From NCBI GenBank assembly GCA_021613335.1, contig JAJTWR010000067.1, forward strand, positions 1,189,501 through 1,253,500: a stretch of DNA of 64,000 nucleotides, written 5' to 3'. Position 1 is the first letter of the stretch. Each line of letters begins with the position of its first letter. Below are positions 44,500-56,387 of this stretch, in pieces. The notes beneath the pieces were generated by a model. It did no database searches. It was not told where the DNA came from and was given only the letters and a program-made list of their open reading frames with translations. The position numbers were made by a program, and so were the translations under genes. The stretch is from Whitmania pigra. Its lineage: Eukaryota; Annelida; Clitellata; Hirudinida; Haemopidae.

Positions 44500-46486
44500 C
44501 AATGACAACAAGCCATTGCTTGACCTTTCAACTTTAAACTCAAGAGCTTTTTATAAAGAATATTTTTATATTGCTTAGATAAAATACTCAACGGTTTCGT
44601 TACATTCTCTTAAATATTTCCATCTCCGGACGATTAAATCATATAAAAAAATAAACTGAAAATAAGAAATCAATACATGAATACTGCTGTTGCATAATTA
44701 ATTAGTTAAAAATGCAGTAGCATTCAGTACTTTCTGTTTCCATTTCAGAAAGCTCAAAACATCCGAGCACCTTTGACAACTATATGTCATGACGTATGTC
44801 AGCATTGCAACAAGAGCATCACGATAACAACATTTTCGAAACAACTGCTCCAACAAAACAAAAACAAAAACAAAAACAAAAACAATCAATCGGGAGCCCG
44901 TCCTACCGACGCAGTTGTCGCAGACGCTGCAGTGCGAGGCCCTCGGAGGTCTGAAGATTTTGCAGGTGAAGCAGTACTTGAGACGAACGTTCTGACCCTG
45001 TATCACCAGGTCTTTGGTACGAGGGGGCGGCTTATAGCTGGCGCTGCCCGAGCCAGGCTGAACGATTTCTGTCGTAAGACACGACAATAAGCTCGGTTTT
45101 ATTAATAAATTAATTCTAATTAAATAACTAGTTGATTCTTGTCAAGCTGTTTAATATATGTAATCCTGCGAATCAATGTGCCCAGTAATTAAATTTAATC
45201 TTCGTCCTATTGATATTAAATTTATTAATTGAATTTCAATTAATATTAAATATATCAACCCCCACCCACCGATCTGCTTCTCGATGTCGAGGGCCTCCTG
45301 CTCGGTGGCTCGTGGTATGATGCCAGGGTCGCTGAAGCTGGTCCTAAGGAGGGTCACCATGACGAACAAGAACAAAACTCCTCCCACAATGGGGATCGTT
45401 ATACTCAACTGCGTTGCGAGGAAGGGACAGCTAAAGATCATATCATAATTGTGGTTAATTGTGATTAATCCTATTAATTCAAGATAAATTATGTTAATTG
45501 AAGATTAATCTTAATCTTAAAATGTAGTATGATGATAATATTACTTACTACATAACTGTATCATCAACAGAAGTCAAACAACAAATAAATTAGGCAAAGA
45601 AATTAAGCAATGACTTTAAACAAAACTTGCTGAATTAGTGGGCAAAGATTTGTCTTAAAGAATGATTACTTTTTCTGATACATCCAAAATAATAATTCAA
45701 ATTTAATAACAACATAAAACATGATAACCAGTGTTTAATATTGATGGACATCATTATGACGACAATTTGTATAATTACAATATAATATTATGAAGTGTCT
45801 TGGTCAAAAGTATTTCCTTTCTGATTGTTTCAGTCAGGAAAGGCAAGAAGGAGTATGTGAACATGTTGATGACGATGGATCAAAGTTCAAACACAAACTG
45901 CTCATTTTAAAATTAGATCACTAAAGTGCAGCGTGTAACAGGGAAACAAAGGAGAGATTAAATCAAATGTGCGAGCCTACGTGATGCTGATTATTGGAAT
46001 TGTTTTGGCTGTCTTTGAAGATGTTTGAAAGGCATTGTTGCCAAGTCTGCCTATCATCTGTAGATTCATTACAGTGCCCGGTTAATCTCATATTTTGCAC
46101 TTCACATCTTGGCTTTAGCCTAATTGCACTTAAATTTAATTGCACCACCAAATTCTGCAACCACAACCACTTAAAATAATTTCAATCAACAAAACAAAGA
46201 CTCACTCAAATGCAAAGAATAAAACGCTAGTCCCCACAATGAGGAAGCAGGTCAGGTAAAAGATGCCGTGCTGCTGGGACGTGATGATCAAACCGTCGCA
46301 ACAAAACATGTTCCTCCCTGGGAACACCTCCCATTTTTTCCTTCGTTTCATCGACGTCTTACTAGTTGCATAATCCTTGCTTATCGTGTTCACAGTGTTG
46401 TTCGATATGTTTTCGAACGTTAAGTTATCGTCTGACTGGCTAGTTGGAGATTCGGTTGCTACCTGGGTATAGGCCGTCTTATGCAT
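40054..46486 (-). CDS. DHHC palmitoyltransferase, ZDHHC9/14/18 type
   Basis: Eight exons: 46486-46206, 45430-45270, 45068-44907, 43889-43752, 42748-42700, 42271-42169, 41135-40848, 40119-40054 (1248 nt, 415 residues). The enzyme S-acylates cysteines of membrane-bound substrates, usually at the Golgi. Features in order: basic [13 protein letters not shown] before the first membrane helix; helices [18 protein letters not shown] and [16 protein letters not shown]; the DPG motif in [22 protein letters not shown]; the cysteine-rich domain [25 protein letters not shown]; the catalytic [13 protein letters not shown]; third and fourth helices; the TTxE-like LTTNED; and an acidic tail. Start M at 46486 is the first ATG in the frame; the open frame continues upstream without one. 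Intron 5 is a U12-type AT-AC intron; without it the frame breaks. Confidence 0.95.
42272..42699 (-). other. U12-type AT-AC intron in the ZDHHC gene
   Basis: Read on the minus strand, the exon ends CCGGCCAG and the intron opens ATATCCTTTT, the exact minor-spliceosome donor. Near the other end lies TTCCTTGAC (42290-42282), a match to the U12 branch consensus TTCCTTRAC, with its branch A (42283) 11 nt from the final AC (42273-42272). Joining AG to T makes [13 protein letters not shown], the family sequence, with no gap. No GT-AG choice keeps the frame. Confidence 0.9.
44460..44502. repeat. (ATC)n microsatellite in a ZDHHC intron
   Basis: A run of about eleven ATC triplets. Confidence 0.95.
44858..44886. 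repeat. (CAAAAA)n repeat next to the CRD exon
   Basis: CAAAAACAAAAACAAAAAC lies about 20 bases inside the intron beyond the donor of the cysteine-rich exon. It gives a spurious Lys-Asn frame on the + strand. Confidence 0.9.
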
Positions 46487-47029
46487 TGGGCGAGAATCGA
46501 TGGTTTTCCCTTGGAGCTTCAGATTACAGAGAAGCACTCCGAATGAACGTTTGACGAACACGGACGGTTTCCAATTTTATTAATGAAATAAAATAAGTAA
46601 TCATCAGTAAATAACTAAAAAGTGGTAACCACTATTAGTCGAGGCTATTCTAATCGGCAAAGCGATCGAGATAGACGGCCTGCCGTGAGAACTGCAGTGC
46701 ATATTGTTTACAATTAGCATAGAAATGTTGCATTGATAAATTTTACAAATTATTTTAATAATTAAAAACTATCTCGATTAAATATTCGATGACAATGCCG
46801 CACGCAATTGTTTAATTCAATCAAGAAAATGTTAATTTGTTAAAAATTGAATTGCATATGACAGCAGGAGAAGAAATTAGTCAAGAGGCTTCATGATTCT
46901 CCGATGAAAATTAGCCTGTCAAGTGCACCCCAGTCGAAAACATGCTGCAAGTTGCACATTACAAAATTGAGCAGAACCTCGACTGAAATTAAAAATAATT
47001 ACATGCTGAAATTATTATTTTTTATTCTT
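46487..47029. other. Spacer between the RPGR-like 3' end and the ZDHHC start
   Basis: 0.54 kb with no recognised exon. It should hold the ZDHHC 5' untranslated region and promoter and the RPGR-like 3' untranslated region. The frame upstream of the ZDHHC ATG stays open to about 46561 but begins without ATG. Confidence 0.55.
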
Positions 47030-50000
47030 CTAATCGCATAGAAATGTATCGTGTACCTTTTTCTCGACTTTTTGAGTTTCATTCGGTGTAGGACGATCTG
47101 AGCCGATATCAGAAGAGTTGTTTGCAGAGGAATTCTTCCTTGAGTTGTTCTTGTGTTTTTTACTATTTTTTCTTTTCTTAGAATTATTAGATTGCTTCTC
47201 GCTTTCCACTTTTGCACCGTCTTTTACCTCTTCTATTGGCTTGTCGTCAGCATCTGGCTGCGACCTCGGTTTAGGTTTAGCCTTTCTTGAATTTCCTTAG
47301 AATATTTTAATGAGATGACTTTCAACATTATAATAAGTCATTAAGATCAATGTAACCAACTAAAATTTAACTTAAATTTAATTAATTAGTCAAACTGACG
47401 TTTCTTGATCTTTCTCCTGCCATTTTCATTTTTGATATTGATTGGTTTGTCAGTTTGATCCTGCAATTCACATGAAGCTTCAATAAATTTATTTGACTAT
47501 TAAATCACAGCAGGCCATTTCATTCTATTACATTATCGGCGTTCAGCTCGCTTTCATTCTGTGGCTGGCTGTCATGGACGTCTTCCTCATGCGGAACGTT
47601 TGAATGCTCTGAGCCCTCGCAGATGTCTGAATTCTTTGATTCTAGTTTAATGGTTGCCTGATCTTCCTGATTCTCGTCACAATTAATAAGAGGAACATCG
47701 TCCGTTGAATGGCGAACATCCAAATTTGCTTTCAAATGGCTTTGCATGGAAGCTTGACTATCTTGTTTCTTACATAAATAAACCATTAAATTGCTTGAAA
47801 ATATAATGTAATCTTACAAATGCTTGATTAATTTAAAACAAAAAAAATTATAAAATTAGCGCATAAGAATCGGCGATTTTTTGGCAGGCCGCTCACTTTG
47901 CTTCTCCTCCGTGATCTGGCGAGTGAGTCCGTGCTGAATTCATATTGTTCCTCGTTATCGGCAGTATTTGTTTCTACGGAGTCGACATTTTTATCAAGAT
48001 CGATTTCTTGATTATCTTCTATTGGAAATTTTGACTTCGGTCTTACTAGGACGATTGTATGGCACCCACCACATGCCACCTAAAATAAGGATCGATGAAT
48101 CTCAAATTAAAGAGTCGAAAATGTAAATTTGGCTGCTACATGTTAATTCCTGTCTTAGTTTAACTTAGATTTCAAATAAAAACTTGACCAAAATAACCCA
48201 TCCTTTTGCTAATTAATAATAAGCCGACAAAAATGGCATCACATCGATTATTAGATTTTACATTTGGAATTTTAATAATTACTTAATTATGTAAGTAATA
48301 GGCCTACATACTTTTAGAACGTCGACATTTTGGAACATTTTTGGCGACGAGAAGGTGAAATAGTTCGAGAGATTGTCGAAGCACAACTTTCCGTGTCTGC
48401 CGTCCCCACTGATGAGTAACTTTTTATCGTCTGCTTGCGATAAAATAGAACTAAACAATAACGTAAACTTGTTCGAGATAAAATCTCTTCTTGTATACCT
48501 GTGATGACTGCCGTATGTGATTCTCCACAGCTGACCTGAACTATTTTGTGCTCCAGCGAGATCACTTGTGGCCTATCACATGACATGACCATCGTGCCTT
48601 GACCTAATTGACCTTGAAATCCATCGCCGAAGGACATTACTTTACCTCTTTCTGAGAAAAGTCAAATCCTCTGCGATATACTATCTAGTATAATACTATA
48701 ACTTTATATGTTCTAACAGTAACCTAATGACATTAGTTACATTGTATTCATATTTTAAAAATGTGAGATGTTATTTATGACAGTTATCATTCTATCATAA
48801 TTGCACCGTCAATTCATACCAGTGATAAGGCATGTATGCGAGTGACCAGCGGATAAATTCACCACTGTTTCATCAAGGGATCGTATCAAAGTTGGACCCA
48901 GATATTCATCGCCGCAAGTTCCAACTCCAAGTTTCCCGCCTTCAGCTTCACCATAGCAGAAGATCTTGCCATTGTCTAAAATGTTAATAATATTACAAAT
49001 TAAACTGTATCAATTGATTAAATCCTATATAGATGCAGTTTGTGATGCCACACAAGATGGTATGTAGGTTGGCCGAATGGATGGCGTTCGTGCACCATTT
49101 TAGCAGTAACAATGTTACATTAATATCTTTTTCAGTTAGAATTTCTTTACCTACCGGATAACAGGGCCGTGTGGTAGTAACCGCATGATATTGACTTAAA
49201 CTTTTCGTCGAGTTGGAGTGGCGCAGGCATTTGTGAATCCAGTTGGAGATAGCCACAAGAACCCCACACTAGCACAATTCCAGATGCTGACGCAAAAATT
49301 AAATTGATAATAATGTAATTGGATGGCAATTCAGGAACGTCATTTCATCTTTTTCATGTAGTAATTTGAATTTTTATTTGAGTAATTTTAACTTTAATCG
49401 ACCGATTGGTCTTGTACCGGTAAGGGCGGCAGAATGGTCCGCACCAGCAGACAACATTCTGATCTGCTCTTCTTCTCCAGACAACTTTATCTCAACTGGA
49501 TCGATAATTTTAGTGCACGTAGAATCATGTGGATCGGTTTGTCCGTCGATGTTGCAGCCGAATCCAAATGTTGAACCGTTGGCTGATTGTCACGAAGAAT
49601 GTGAAGAAGATTGATCGGATAAATAAACGCAACGAACGTTTTTATAAGTGTTTGAATCTTAAAAAGCAAACCCGTTAGGACGAGAGTATGAGATTTTCCA
49701 CAAGCGACTGAGAGGACTGGATTTTCATTAAATTCTAAAAATCAAGAATAAATATTTGTCGTTCATCTAATACGAGTTATTAAAGTATAGTAATAAATTT
49801 GCAATTTAACACAACAGTCATGAATTCACGAAACAATGCCTTAATTAATTGCGATCTGGTTTTGTTTTGACTTACTCTTGACCTTTGTGGGCTTGTCGAC
49901 TGCTTCGGTTCGGCCAAGGCCCAATTGTCCCCAAGAATTTTCCCCAAAAGTATACAATTTACCATTCTCTAAAAGATACATTTTAATCTTCCATTTGATA

Positions 50001-50278
50001 TCCAGAATTTGTTTACAAAATAAATTAAGATGATTAACTTGCCAGATATTAAAGCGGTATGTTCATCACCGCATGCCACATCTTCCACTCCTTCATCTTT
50101 CAGCCAAAATTTACCAGGCTTATTTCCGTTAAATTTGCATTTTCCAAATGTAAAGACTGCGCCTTGCTCTAAAAAAATGTTTGTCGTAAGTGAGTTCCAT
50201 TAATTCGATTTATTACCGCAAAAAAATAAGAATGTTACGATCACCTGGCACGTCGTTATGCACGTCGTTAACGGCCAT
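47030..50278 (-). CDS. RPGR: RPGR-like RCC1-repeat protein
   Basis: Thirteen exons: 50278-50245, 50168-50043, 49968-49876, 49734-49672, 49582-49418, 49286-49155, 48975-48820, 48651-48499, 48430-48312, 48079-47897, 47768-47532, 47460-47400, 47295-47030 (1788 nt, 595 residues). The first two thirds form an RCC1 beta-propeller that follows RPGR blade by blade: [89 protein letters not shown] and [15 protein letters not shown] acts at the ciliary transition zone. The tail is acidic (exon 11), then strongly lysine-rich (exon 13), ending KVHDTFLCD; the Glu-Gly array of vertebrate RPGR ORF15 is absent. Intron 2 needs a GC donor. Family assignment rests on order and spacing of motifs; another RCC1 protein is less likely. 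Confidence 0.88.
49969..50042 (-). other. GC-AG intron in the RPGR-like gene
   Basis: The donor is TATCTG followed by GCAAGTT, the standard GC-AG donor form, and the intron is only 74 nt. Phase 1 fits the next exon (AG AAT GGT), giving [13 protein letters not shown]. The GT four bases downstream would break the frame. Confidence 0.85.
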
Positions 50279-50602
50279 TTTAGAAATGTAATGAGAATTG
50301 ATCGGGGCTATTAACGGTTTATTTTCACAAGTTTTACTTTGTAATAAAAAAATAAATGCAACAAAATTATATGAAAAGGCATTAAGCATTTTATGGGTAA
50401 ACACGGATAATATTAAATGTAGTTTATCATAGCTTTTTAACTAGTCAAAATAAAAATTTCACAAGGATTAACAAAGCAATTACCAAATTAAATGCTATAA
50501 AATCAGCCAATAACTAAATATTTTTTAAGTTAACTTTTGTAATGGCGCGGATATTGCATGTCGTTATATTTTATTTTTAATTGTTGAAGCGGTAGGTGAG
50601 GA
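50279..50602. promoter_or_regulatory. Presumed bidirectional promoter between RPGR-like and UNG
   Basis: The start codons are head to head, 324 bp apart. The segment is AT-rich with no intervening exon. The function is inferred from geometry only. Confidence 0.5.
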
Positions 50603-53273
50603 ATGCCTCCACAAAAACGAAGGGCCGAGAAAGATACGCCGAGTCTTGTTCAGGTTATTAACTAGTTCGTAATGAACACTGGCAAATAGTTATTGATTAG
50701 CACTTGTCATTGACTGTAACAGTATTATTATAGAGTACTCTTCCCTTCAAGAAAGTTAAGTTGGATGAAGAGAGACAAAAGCCTGAACATTACGGCGACA
50801 AAACTATCGATGAAAATATTTCAGGCCAAAAACCAGAAGGATCGAGTTGTAAAACTCCAACGAAAATCGACAAAGATACTTCTGAAGTTATTTTGTCTCC
50901 TTCCATTGAAGAGAAAAGAATAGCAGCCAAAATGAAGCTGGTGTCCAAAAAGACTTTTGGCATAGTTGATCAAATTGGTTCTTCGTGGTTCAAGGCATTG
51001 GAACCTGAGTTTACGAAGCCTTATTTTGAAGGGGTTAGTTATTAAATAATTAATAAATGTGATCACTCTCATAATGTGGCATGTTTAAAAAACACATCCA
51101 CTTTTGGAAAATGTATTTTTTTATAAAATAATTGAAAATGAAATAGTAATAAGCAAATTGACTTCTTCAATCTGTATCATTATCATCTGCTGAAGTCAGT
51201 AATTGAAATCTTGCATGGAATCATTCAGCCATCTGTCACAAATACTTGTAATCATTCATAAGCAATATAAAACAAAAATATATTTCCAAAAGTTGTGCAA
51301 GTTTTTGGATGCTGAGAGGAAGAGTCACACCATCTACCCTCCACCAGACAAAGTGTTCACTTGGACACAAATTACTCCCATTAACAAGGTGTGGTTGTTG
51401 ATTTTTTTTCAGACATCAAATCAATTAATTAGCTACACATAATTTTTTTACTTCCCGTTTAAAAATTCAGCGTAATTTATATCAATGAGTGATTAATTCA
51501 CAATTAACTTATTTCAATAAATCGATGATAAAAGATTTGATCATAAGTAAACTGAATGATTGGCAAAATGATTGAAATGAAATTCTCGGTTATAGCATTA
51601 ATAAGCAGATGAATTGAGAGATAAGATTTGAAGTCATTGAAAAGCTTCTAAGTGACTAGGTGGATCAATTCGATTGAAATTCATTAGGAAAACCATCTTC
51701 ATTTTCCAGATAAGCGCCATCATCGTTGGACAGGATCCGTACCACGGCCCCAACCAGGCTCACGGTTTGCCCCAAGAATTTATTTAGTCTGCTTTTCTTT
51801 TGAGTGCATCTTCATTAGCGAAAATGTTAAGTCAATATTAGTAATCCTAAAGGCTGTATCCAAGTTGATCAGTTTATCAGATGTTTTTATTGTGTATTTG
51901 TTCATTTCCTGTTTTTTAAGTCTATTTTGCAAGTAATTTGGAATACTATTTTCAAAAAGATCTATTAAGTTTATTTTATTTATTAAATTTTTATTTGTAA
52001 GATATTTCATTGCATCATCATTATTATAATTTTTTCCTCAGGCTTGTGTTTCTCAGTGCCAAAGGGTGTCGCCATACCACCTAGGTATGCTACATGTGTG
52101 GTAGTATTTATGTAAAATTATCATGGTCATGAATATGACGATGATGATGATTATTATTACATTTATTAAGGATGCAAATGACATTGTTATTATTATTACT
52201 ATTATTGCTGTCATTTTATGGTTCCAGTCTTGATAATATGTACAAGGAGCTTGGCTCGACCATCGAGGGATTTAAGCATCCAGGTCACGGCAACCTGATT
52301 GGCTGGGCAGAACAGGGTCAGTCAGTATTTTCATTGCCTTGCTTACAACCTGGCTTGCATTGCCTTAAAGTGCCTCTAGGATATGGTGCTACATAAAGGG
52401 TCTAGGTGCCTAGTGAACAGTGCTTATGCTTTTGCTGCTTCAAACATTTATTATTTTTATGATATTAATCATTATATTATTCAAATTATTATATAAATCA
52501 TGTTTTTATTATTGTTATTATAACAACTGCTGTTTCATTGATATCGATCAACTTGATTGCCAGGAGTCCTACTGCTGAACAGTGTCTTGACTGTGAGGCA
52601 GCACTCTGCCAACTCCCACAAGGACAAAGGCTGGGAAAACTTCACAGATGCTGTCATGTCCTGGTTCGACCACAACACAAAAGGAACTGTTTTCATTCTC
52701 TGGGGTTCTTACGCCCAGAAGAAGGGACAGAAAATCGACAAGGTCGGTACAGTTTATTCTGTTTTTTTTTCATTCATTTTTTCATTTGAGGTTACATTTC
52801 ATTTTGAATCTTAGTTGAGAGTTCCTCGCAGATGACTGGCATACATTGTGAATTAGATGTTTGATTTCAAATTAGGTTGGGTAAGGCAGTGATGATAATA
52901 AAAATAGGGATTTAGGCTTGCCCAGTGCACCATCAATTCATCATCATCATTGTCATTTAAGCCCAGGCAATTCATGAAATTGAGCTGGCGGAAAGGTAGG
53001 TAGGTTTGAAGTCACAACTTTGGGACTTATCATTGAATGGAAGCGCAACCAGATAACATGTGCAACACTAAAATTTAGACATGCAAAGATAAAACAGATA
53101 AGATTGTAAAAACTATCGTTGTTATGCAGGCAAAGCACCACGTTCTCCGGGGGGTACATCCGTCCCCTCTCTCGGCCCACCGCGGATTCTTCGGATGCAA
53201 CCACTTCAAACTTTGCAACGAGTTACTCAAGAAGGAAGGAAAAATGGAAATCAATTGGAACCACTTGCCTTGA
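50603..53273 (+). CDS. UNG: Uracil-DNA glycosylase (family 1)
   Basis: Eight exons: 50603-50653, 50734-51033, 51293-51388, 51710-51764, 52042-52084, 52228-52316, 52564-52742, 53130-53273 (957 nt, 318 residues; human UNG2 is 313). It removes uracil from DNA in base excision repair. Active-site motifs: the water-activating loop [61 protein letters not shown] and the [17 protein letters not shown] leucine-loop region. The N-terminal 100 residues are basic and disordered-looking, as in nuclear UNG2. They include a helix ([17 protein letters not shown]) placed like the RPA32-binding helix, but no perfect PCNA box; the nearest is QSTLPF across the exon 1-2 junction. AATAAA occurs near 53468. The gene is head to head with the RPGR-like gene. 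Confidence 0.97.
51765..52041. other. UNG intron 4 with an open antisense frame
   Basis: Nearly the whole intron is open on the minus strand (52010-51780, 76 codons), rich in Asn, Lys, Ile and Leu, as expected by chance in AT-rich DNA. I see no family resemblance and do not call it a gene. Confidence 0.4.
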
Positions 53274-54018
53274 ACGCAAGATTTTTCTCTAGTAGTTGTT
53301 TTGATTGGATCTGAAGAGAGGAGAGAAATTGTTTTCTAAACAAATCCATTCCCATCTCTGATGATCTTTGCACTTTTATAGACTGTTGCTTTTTTGTTCT
53401 CGATTTTATCTCATGCATGCTCGTTTATTAATCAAGGGGTTATTTCTTTCCTGTCGATAAAAGCGAGAAATAAACGTTGAATGAGTCTTTGAAACAATGC
53501 TCGTAAATAAATTGTTTACGCCGCTAGTGATAAGCACGCGAGGTTATAATTATCTTCTGAATGGATAAAATGTGCTTCGTCGCCTGGAGCAGATCAACAA
53601 TGGTCTCGATTGAATGATCAGCAGATAAAAACGTGGAAAGCAGACCCGTTCGTCCGGTTATTGTGATAGTTGGTCTGATGATAAGCGCCAGATAACGATG
53701 GGATTTTTAAGCGCGGGCGGATCGAAGCTACACGGAGTACCAGCAGCTGTTAATGATTCTCGAATAATATCCGAAGGATGTGTTCAGCGTCTGGGAGCAT
53801 TGTGCTCTTAACAGAGCAACCTGCTCTCGCATTTAACATTTAGAAACTTGCTTGGATGCTTCTGGAGTTGTGTGTTTTTTTGTCTGAACCCTCTTTGCTC
53901 GAGCTGTGGATTTTGTACATGCCCTGATAGCTGAGATAGTGCTATTGTTTTAGAATATATGATTAGATTTGCTTAATTAGATTAGTTTCGAAACTAGTGT
54001 CAATAAAGAATTTTCATT
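53274..54018. other. Spacer between UNG and the F-box gene
   Basis: 0.75 kb between two plus-strand genes, holding the UNG 3' untranslated region and the F-box promoter. No exon was recognised. Confidence 0.6.
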
Positions 54019-56283
54019 ATGACGGCCGGTAGCACCGCACCAGGCGGCGATACTGCGACAATCGAAGTAAGTCTTATATTCTCCATTGCACTAAATTTAT
54101 TTATCGTTACTCAAATTATTAATTCGCAGGTTAGAAACATTTCTCACTTGCCAGACACAATTCTTTTGGAAATTTTTAAATACCTACGCCTCAGGGATCT
54201 TTGTCGGTTCGCAGTCGTCTGCAAGAAATGGCGCTCGCTCGCTTACGACGGTCGCTTATGGAGCAGAGTTTCTCTACGACCGGAGTACAACGGCCTTCAA
54301 GTGTCGTGTCAAGAAGCATTGTTAGCTATCATCAACCATAGAGCTGGAGCATCTCTCAGATATGTCGAGCTGCCAGCGGATTTCATCACTCCTTCCGTAT
54401 TGCACGAATTAGCTAACAAGTAATGTGGTGTTTGTCAGTTGTTGCTCTTCGCTCGTATTGGTGAATGAGATAATTGTTCGATTCCTGTCAATGCTGAAAG
54501 ACGGATGCGGAGATGGATGTTGATAAATGCTGATTTATTTGCTTCATCTTTCAATCTTTGTGACGTTGATAAGATGAGGCGATTGGTGAATTTTATTACC
54601 ACGATAATTGCGGCATAATGTCTACGAGAGGTTTACGAAGGGAAAACCTGCTTTTATGTTTCTGCAACAAGTCGGATTAAATGAAGATGGCTTTATTTTT
54701 TGTTGCGCTCTCCTCGGAGGCATTGGCCCTGTTCCTAACTAAACTGCTTGAGAAGACCGCCCAGAGTGCGAGATATGAGTGAATTTTGAAATCCGATTAC
54801 GCAAAGAGTTTTAGAATCGCATTCAGAGCATTGTTTAAAAAGCAAAGAACTCGAAAACTACTGTTTGTTTTTCAATAAATTTTTGTGGGGAACGATAAGC
54901 CAAAGAATGTGCATTATTGTTTGGTCTGCAATGGAATGAAAACCTAAACAAATACAATTTGCAATATAAATAATGCATTCCAACTCGGTTAAACTTAGTC
55001 CGAGCAATCTCCAAACATTTCCAGATGCAACAACCTTAAGTACATGACCCTCGACTTTTCCAACGCCATGCAGCTGCACGACTTCAACGACATGAACAGC
55101 TTTCCATGCAATCTCAGGAGTCTGACTGTCTGCCTGTCAGAAGTCATCTTCATGGAAGGCTTCATGAGGAAGGTCTATCAACATCTATCTTCTCTGGAAG
55201 TTCTTCATCTCATAGGTCGATTCGATTGTTGTCTTCTTTATTGAGTGGATTTTGATGATGTCATGAGTTGTTGTTGTTGTTGGGAATTGTTTGGTATTTT
55301 TGTTTTTAATTTGTTTGAGGTTTGTTGGTTTGTTCGTTAAATGAGAAGCAGATGTGGGCGATTGCAAAGTGTCTAGTTGTAGGAGCTCGGATTACAATTG
55401 CAATTATCCGATTTCTAGCCAGTGTATCTAAAAGACATCATCCAGCCACAGAGAAATTATCATATTTCACAATGGTTTCACATATTTCACAATGATGTGT
55501 CAATCTAGGAATGATTTTGATGTAATCAATTTTTACCACTAAACTCATTTACACCTGATAGTCAAGGGTTCCTCTTTCAAAATTCTCATCCAGAGGTGCA
55601 ATCATTCATTAAAGTTCTGTAAGATCGTACAGTCAGCACAGCAACAGTTTGACATTTTTTTGGAACGGATGTAAAAATGTACTCGGTAACATCCTGTGAT
55701 AATGATAAACACTCTGTTGTCATCACAGGCACCTTTGAACTGGGCGATGAAGAGCAGGAGGAAATATACGAGGTCATCAACATCGGCAAGATCAAGGCTC
55801 AGACCCCCAACCTAAGAATTATCAACTTGTACGGAATCAGTTTCGTCGACGACAGTCACGTGGAGATGTTGTCGTCCAATTGCATCCACCTGGACACTTT
55901 GGCGCTCAACTTCTGCCTGAGAGTCAAGGGTTCCTCGTTCAAGATTCTCATCCAGAGGTGCAAGAAGCTCAAGACTCTCTTACTGCAACATTGTGGTCAG
56001 TTGAAGATGTAAATGTCGTTTGTCTTTTGGCTAGTCGAAATTTCAATCAGCCAATATTTAAATGATCTTTATTTTCTTGTCGTTCCCTTTAGTCAAAATA
56101 AATGTTTATAATTATTTTATTATTGTTACTGTTGTTGTTATTATCATTATTGTTTTTTTTTGTTTTTGATAATATTTTATTTTATCGAGTAAAAAATAAG
56201 CAACGCGCCAAATTTTTGAAGTCCCCCAACAAGACTCGAGGTCACCGTGGGACGAACTGTTCTATTATTATATATTTTAATAC

Positions 56284-56320
<37 letters not shown>

Positions 56321-56352
56321 TATTATTATTGTTATTATTATTATTATTATTA

Positions 56353-56387
<35 letters not shown>

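Noticed and set aside
51780..52010. Antisense open frame in a UNG intron as a nested gene
   Set aside because: Its composition fits chance in AT-rich DNA, and I saw no motif or splice support.
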